Assembly: GCA_029977045.1 (NCBI GenBank)
Contig: JAPOLP010000457.1
Location: 1-5,384, forward strand
Direction of reading: 5' to 3'
Length of the DNA: 5,384 bases
Source of the DNA: Planctomycetota bacterium
GTDB taxonomy: Bacteria; Planctomycetota; Planctomycetia; Planctomycetales; Planctomycetaceae
Shown: piece by piece, positions 1-5,384 of the stretch
Layout: each line of letters begins with the position of its first letter
Position numbering within the stretch: position 1 is the stretch's first letter
The notes under the pieces: model-generated
What the model was told of the DNA's origin: nothing
Databases searched by the model: none
The model's input: the letters and a program-made list of their open reading frames with translations, nothing else
Made by a program: the position numbers and the translations under genes

Positions 1-2044
<2,044 letters not shown>

Positions 2045-2045
<1 letters not shown>

Positions 2046-4318
2046 TGAGCGACTCGCTGCCGCCCTTTCCGCTCCCTGTTCTCCGTGACGAGCCGCCGGT
2101 TCCACGGAAACGGAGCCGCTGGCGCGGCCTGCTGCTGCACATTGTCCGACTGTCGATGTTCGCCGCGTTGCTGCTGATCGTTCGGCAGCGGCAACGCGAG
2201 TTTCTCGCCCGCGAGGCCACTCGCGATCTGACGCCAATCGACGTTGACCGACTGATCGAGTTCTTTCCCGACACGGTCAGTACTGGTTCGATCGATCCGG
2301 AGCTGCGAACTCAGACCGTGCTGGATGCCGACGGCCAGCGACTCGGCTTTGTGCTGCAGACCTCGCCAGACAGCGATGACATCGTTGGATTTTCCGGCCC
2401 GACCAATGTGCTGCTGGCGTTCGACCGAGAAGACCGGATCGCTGGGGCCTCGATCCTCAGCAGCCGCGACACGAAAGAACACGCGGCACTGGTCAGTCGT
2501 GATCCTCAGTTTCTGTCGTCCTGGAACGGGCTCACCTGGGACGAAGCTGCTCAGCGGCGCGACGTCGACGCTGTCTCCGGAGCGACGCTGACCAGCCTGG
2601 CGATCACCGAATCAGTCCTCACTCGCCTGCGTGGCAGCAGACCGGTCGACGGGAACGAACTCGAGCCTCCCAACCTGCGGTTCCCGGACTCGCCGAGCGT
2701 CGACGACGTCCGCGACTGGTTTACGGAAGCGGCATCGATCCGCTGGTCGGCGGTAGGAACTGGCCAGTACGACGTACTCTCTGCCGATGGCACTCTGATC
2801 GGGCACCTCTTCCGGACGACGCCAGCCGCGGATGCGATCATCGGCTACCAGGGACCGACGGACACGCTGGTCGGCCTCGACATCAGCGGACGCGTCGTCG
2901 GCATTCGAGTGAGAAAGAGTTTTGATAACGAGCCTTATGTCGGATACGTCCGCGACGAGGACTACTTTCTCACGCTGTTCAACGGGAAGTCGGTCGCCGA
3001 CCTGGCCGCTCTGGATTTGCAGGCAGCGCGGGTTCAAGGCGTCTCCGGAGCCACAATGACGAGCCTCGCTGTCGCCGAAGGCCTCATCGCGGCGGCCAGC
3101 CAGCTGCAGGCGAAGCAGGCTGAGCGTGCCTCTTCCGTTGCAGCTCCCGACGTTAATTCAACGCCTGACGAAGGTCGCGAGTGGCGACCAACTTCAACGG
3201 ATGCAGGAATCGTCGCGACCGTCGTCTTCGCGGCGATCCTTGGCCTGACGCGGCTGCGATCGAAGCGAATCCTGAGGACGGGGTTCCAGATCATTCTCAT
3301 CGTCTGGCTCGGCTTCTGGTGCGGAGCCCTCCCGTCACTCGCAACGCTGTTTGGCTGGGCTCAGAGCGGCGTTCCCTGGCAGTTTGCGTTCGGGCTGACT
3401 GTCGTGACCGCAGCCGCCCTGCTCTTCCCCGCGTTCAGCCGGACCCAACTTTACTGCCACCACGTCTGTCCGCACGGAGCGTTGCAGCAGCTGTTGAGAA
3501 ATCGTCTGCCGTTCCAGTGGCAGCCGCGAGGCCGACTGCGAACAACGCTGCAGTTACTGCCGTTCGGACTACTGGTCGTGGCTGTCGTCGTCACACTGCT
3601 CGGCCTGCCGTTCGGTCTGGTCGATCTGGAGCCGTTCGACGCCTACGTGATTCGAGCAGCTGGCCTCGCAACGCTCAGCATCTTCGCCGTCGGACTGGTG
3701 GCGTCGCTGATCACTCCGATGGCCTACTGCCGGTACGGTTGCCCGACCGGAGCGGTCCTCGATCTCCTCCGGTTCAACTCGACGAGCGATCGCTGGCAGC
3801 GACGCGACTGGCTGGCAGCCGGCCTTCTTCTGCTGGCCATTCTGCTCTGGCTGCTGCCCTTGCCTCCGGAAGATTCCGGTACTGCTATCTCAACACTGCT
3901 CGACCGTGTCCGCAACTTCGCTGATGTGAACCGCCAGGTGTTGAAGTGGCTGGCGATCGGATCGTTCGTCATGTTTCTCGGCAGCCTGTCTGCTGTCCCG
4001 TGGCTCGTGGGCCTGATCCCGGAAGACTACTTCCTCACAGGACGCCGACCGAAAACAACCTTTCGACGACAACACCCCGCAGTCGCGATCGCGCTGCGAG
4101 TCATCAAGAACCTCGCCGGCGCCATCTTTCTGATTGCCGGTCTGACCATGTTGATCCTGCCGGGCCAGGGACTTCTGACGATTCTCGCGGGCATTGTCCT
4201 GCTGGAGTTTCCCGGCAAGCGTCGCCTTGAGCGTTCATTGATTCGCCGAAAGTCGGTGCGACGAGCCGTCAACTGGATCCGCCGACGCCGAGGCAAACCG
4301 GAAATCCGAGTCGATTGA
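2045..4318 (+). CDS. NosR/NapH-like membrane redox protein with two FMN-binding domains, two Cx3CP motifs and a PGPGW-like C-terminal module
   Basis: 757 residues. A basic N-terminus (RKRSRWR, 21-27) leads into an anchor helix (29-46). Two FMN_bind-type domains follow (about 80-195 and 235-350), each ending in the flavinylation motif VSGAT; the predicted FMN-carrying threonines are T181 and T337. Five or six membrane helices (about 387-404, 413-436, 444-465, 500-523, 534-558, 588-606) carry CHHVCP (C471, C475) and CRYGCP (C562, C566), the paired Cx3CP pattern of NosR, NapH and similar Fer4_5 proteins. Positive-inside loops place the FMN domains outside and both Cys pairs in the cytoplasm. NosR's C-terminal polyferredoxin is absent. 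Instead, residues 633-757 contain three further helices with PGQGLLTIL and a basic tail, resembling PGPGW (PF09656-like) membrane proteins. The likely role is transmembrane electron transfer between cytoplasmic or quinone carriers and an extracytoplasmic partner, plausibly the co-translated FAD enzyme. FMN attachment would need an ApbE transferase, not seen here. It is unlikely to be true NosR, as no nos genes are nearby. Confidence 0.85.
2381..3088 (+). repeat. Protein-level tandem duplication of the FMN-binding domain
   Basis: Within the membrane flavoprotein, residues 113-195 and 265-348 align as two copies of one domain. Shared positions include I[VI]G[FY]xGPT at the start, a D-x3-R-x2-G strand, an S-x-D, VxRDxxF/Y with FL, an NG, and VSGATxTSLAxxExL at the end. 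The offset is 152 residues at the front and 156 at the VSGAT motif, so the second copy carries about four extra residues. The DNA copies have diverged, so this is an old domain duplication and not a recent DNA repeat. Confidence 0.8.
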
Positions 4319-4391
4319 TCTGCGGGCGCAGGGTCACCCGCTAAGATCATCAAAGGAGCCACAACCGCCGACGCCGAAGGAACCGTCAGTC
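4319..4391 (+). promoter_or_regulatory. Intergenic gap, possible weak promoter for the downstream ATPase gene
   Basis: This 73-base gap is the only clear non-coding stretch in the window. It holds TAAGAT at 4342-4347, a 4-of-6 match to a -10 box, but with no good -35 box at 17 bases: TTGATC at 4315-4320 is 21 bases away. GCGGG (4322-4326) can pair with CCCGC (4337-4341) across a 10-base loop, but no T-run follows, so an intrinsic terminator is not supported. The downstream gene may have its own promoter here or be read through from upstream. The evidence does not decide. Confidence 0.25.
4376..4382 (+). promoter_or_regulatory. Ribosome binding site of the RarA-like gene
   Basis: GAAGGAA contains the AAGGA core of a Shine-Dalgarno sequence. 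It lies about 9-10 bases before ATG at 4392, a normal spacing. It supports this ATG as the start, which also gives a protein beginning at the usual place for the family (a short leader, then PLAARMRPRSL). Confidence 0.6.
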
Positions 4392-5384
4392 ATGGGTCTG
4401 TTCGACAAACTGGAAGCCAACAACCTCGAAGATGCAAAGCCGCTGGCCGCGAGAATGCGGCCTCGATCGCTGGCGGAATTTGCCGGGCAGAAGCACTTCC
4501 TCGGTGACGGCAAACTGCTGCGGCGGATTCTCGAAGCCGATCGCCTGTCGTCGGTCATTTTTTACGGCCCGCCAGGCTGCGGAAAGACGTCACTGGCTGA
4601 GCTGATCGCGACGCAGACGAAATCGGTTTTCGCGCGGCTGAACGCGGCGTCGGCTGGCGTGAAGGAAGTCCGGGTGCTGCTCGAACAGGCACGCGACCGA
4701 CTGGCTGCTGACGGAACACGAACGCTGCTGTTTGTGGACGAACTGCACCATTTCAACCGGACTCAGCAGGACGTCCTGCTGCCGGATGTCGAGTCCGGCG
4801 TCGTGCGACTGATTGGAGCGACGACCGAGAACCCGTTCTTCTCACTGGTCTCGCCGCTCGTGAGCCGCAGCCAGGTCTTCGAGTTTCAGCCGGTCTCGAC
4901 CGACGAAGTCCTCGCCGTTCTGCAGCGAGCGTTGACTGATCGCGAACGAGGCCTCGGATCGCTCGGCGTGTCGGCGACCGACGAGGCTCTCTCGTTTCTG
5001 GCAGACGTTTCAGACGGCGATGTGCGGCGAGCCCTGACGGCGCTCGAAATCGGAGCCTACTCAGTCGCTGGTGGCGAGATCGATCTGCAGGTCGCTCAGG
5101 AGTCGATTCAGAAGAAGGCGATTCAGTACGACGACGATACGCATTACGACGCGGCGAGCGCCCTCATCAAGAGTATGCGCGGCAGCGATCCCGACGCGGC
5201 GGTCTACTGGCTGGCGCGAATGCTCGAAGCCGGAGAAGATCCGCGTTTTCTTGCACGGCGAATCGTCATCGCGGCCTCAGAAGACGTCGGCAACGCGGAC
5301 CCGCAGGCTCTGGTCGTCGCGAACGCGGCAGCTCAGGCGACAATGTTCATCGGGATGCCCGAGTGTCGAATCATCCTCTCTCAG
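4392..5384 (+). CDS. rarA: RarA/MgsA-type AAA+ ATPase, replication-associated recombination protein A (3' partial)
   Basis: 331 codons are visible with no stop before the right edge; the family is usually about 420-450 residues, so roughly 100 are missing. The N-terminal PLAARMRPRSLAEFAGQ is the typical family opening. Walker A is GPPGCGKT (59-66) and Walker B is LLFVDELHHFN (112-122, D116/E117). Sensor 1 lies in IGATTENPFF (141-150), the arginine-finger region is SPLVSRSQVF (154-163), and sensor 2 is GDVRRAL (209-215). The C-terminal MgsA-type oligomerisation domain begins around YDDDTHYD (246-253) and includes KSMRGSDPDAA and SEDVGNADP. RarA acts in the cytoplasm at stalled replication forks and DNA ends, related to clamp-loader ATPases and interacting with SSB in E. 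coli. Small deviations are Cys63 in the P-loop and His120 where Arg is common after the Walker B acid pair; neither removes a catalytic residue. It is separated from the upstream pair by 73 bases and is probably an independent housekeeping gene. Confidence 0.93.
   Translation, partial: MGLFDKLEANNLEDAKPLAARMRPRSLAEFAGQKHFLGDGKLLRRILEADRLSSVIFYGPPGCGKTSLAELIATQTKSVFARLNAASAGVKEVRVLLEQARDRLAADGTRTLLFVDELHHFNRTQQDVLLPDVESGVVRLIGATTENPFFSLVSPLVSRSQVFEFQPVSTDEVLAVLQRALTDRERGLGSLGVSATDEALSFLADVSDGDVRRALTALEIGAYSVAGGEIDLQVAQESIQKKAIQYDDDTHYDAASALIKSMRGSDPDAAVYWLARMLEAGEDPRFLARRIVIAASEDVGNADPQALVVANAAAQATMFIGMPECRIILSQ

Noticed and set aside
3181..3924. 247-codon open frame on the + strand inside the membrane flavoprotein gene
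   Set aside because: It lies in another frame of a well-supported gene. Its product is rich in Arg, Pro and Ser with no recognisable domain, as expected of a GC-rich shadow frame.
4322..4341. GCGGG/CCCGC inverted repeat after the membrane protein gene as an intrinsic terminator
   Set aside because: The stem is only five pairs with a ten-base loop and no T-run follows. It cannot be told from chance in GC-rich DNA.
4352..4358. AAAGGAG, a strong Shine-Dalgarno-like sequence
   Set aside because: It lies 33 bases before the ATG at 4392, and no ATG, GTG or TTG occurs 5-12 bases after it. GAAGGAA at 4376-4382 is better placed, so this is likely chance or a remnant.

Overview
The window is a GC-rich (roughly 60%), densely coding stretch with three genes, all on the + strand. 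No RNA genes, mobile elements or CRISPR arrays are visible. Gene content and protein style suggest a planctomycete: a FAD oxidoreductase with a sugar-binding-like N-terminal domain and a golvesin/xanthan-lyase-type C-terminal domain, a PGPGW-type membrane segment, and Arg-rich proteins with weak Shine-Dalgarno sites. This is an inference from style and should be treated as moderate confidence.

Bases 1-2045 hold the 3' 680 codons of a FAD-dependent oxidoreductase whose start lies before the window. Its stop codon overlaps by one base (TAATG) the start of a 757-residue membrane redox protein at 2045-4318. That protein has an N-terminal anchor, two tandem extracytoplasmic FMN-binding domains with SGAT flavinylation motifs, and a NosR/NapH-like membrane core with two Cx3CP motifs. 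Where NosR carries a polyferredoxin tail, it instead has a PGPGW-like membrane module. A 73-base gap follows. It contains a probable ribosome binding site and only weak promoter- or terminator-like sequence. From 4392 to the right edge runs the first 331 codons of a RarA/MgsA-type AAA+ ATPase, a replication-repair housekeeping protein that is probably functionally unrelated.

The most interesting unit is the overlapping oxidoreductase/membrane flavoprotein pair. The one-base overlap implies co-translation. The predicted topology puts the two FMN domains outside the cytoplasmic membrane and the Cys motifs inside. The pair could therefore be an electron-transfer module linking a FAD enzyme, possibly exported and possibly acting on a carbohydrate-like substrate, to cytoplasmic or quinone-level redox carriers. 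The membrane protein's architecture (two FMN domains, no C-terminal ferredoxin, fused PGPGW module, and a Gln replacing the Asp of the second flavinylation motif) is the main oddity of the window.
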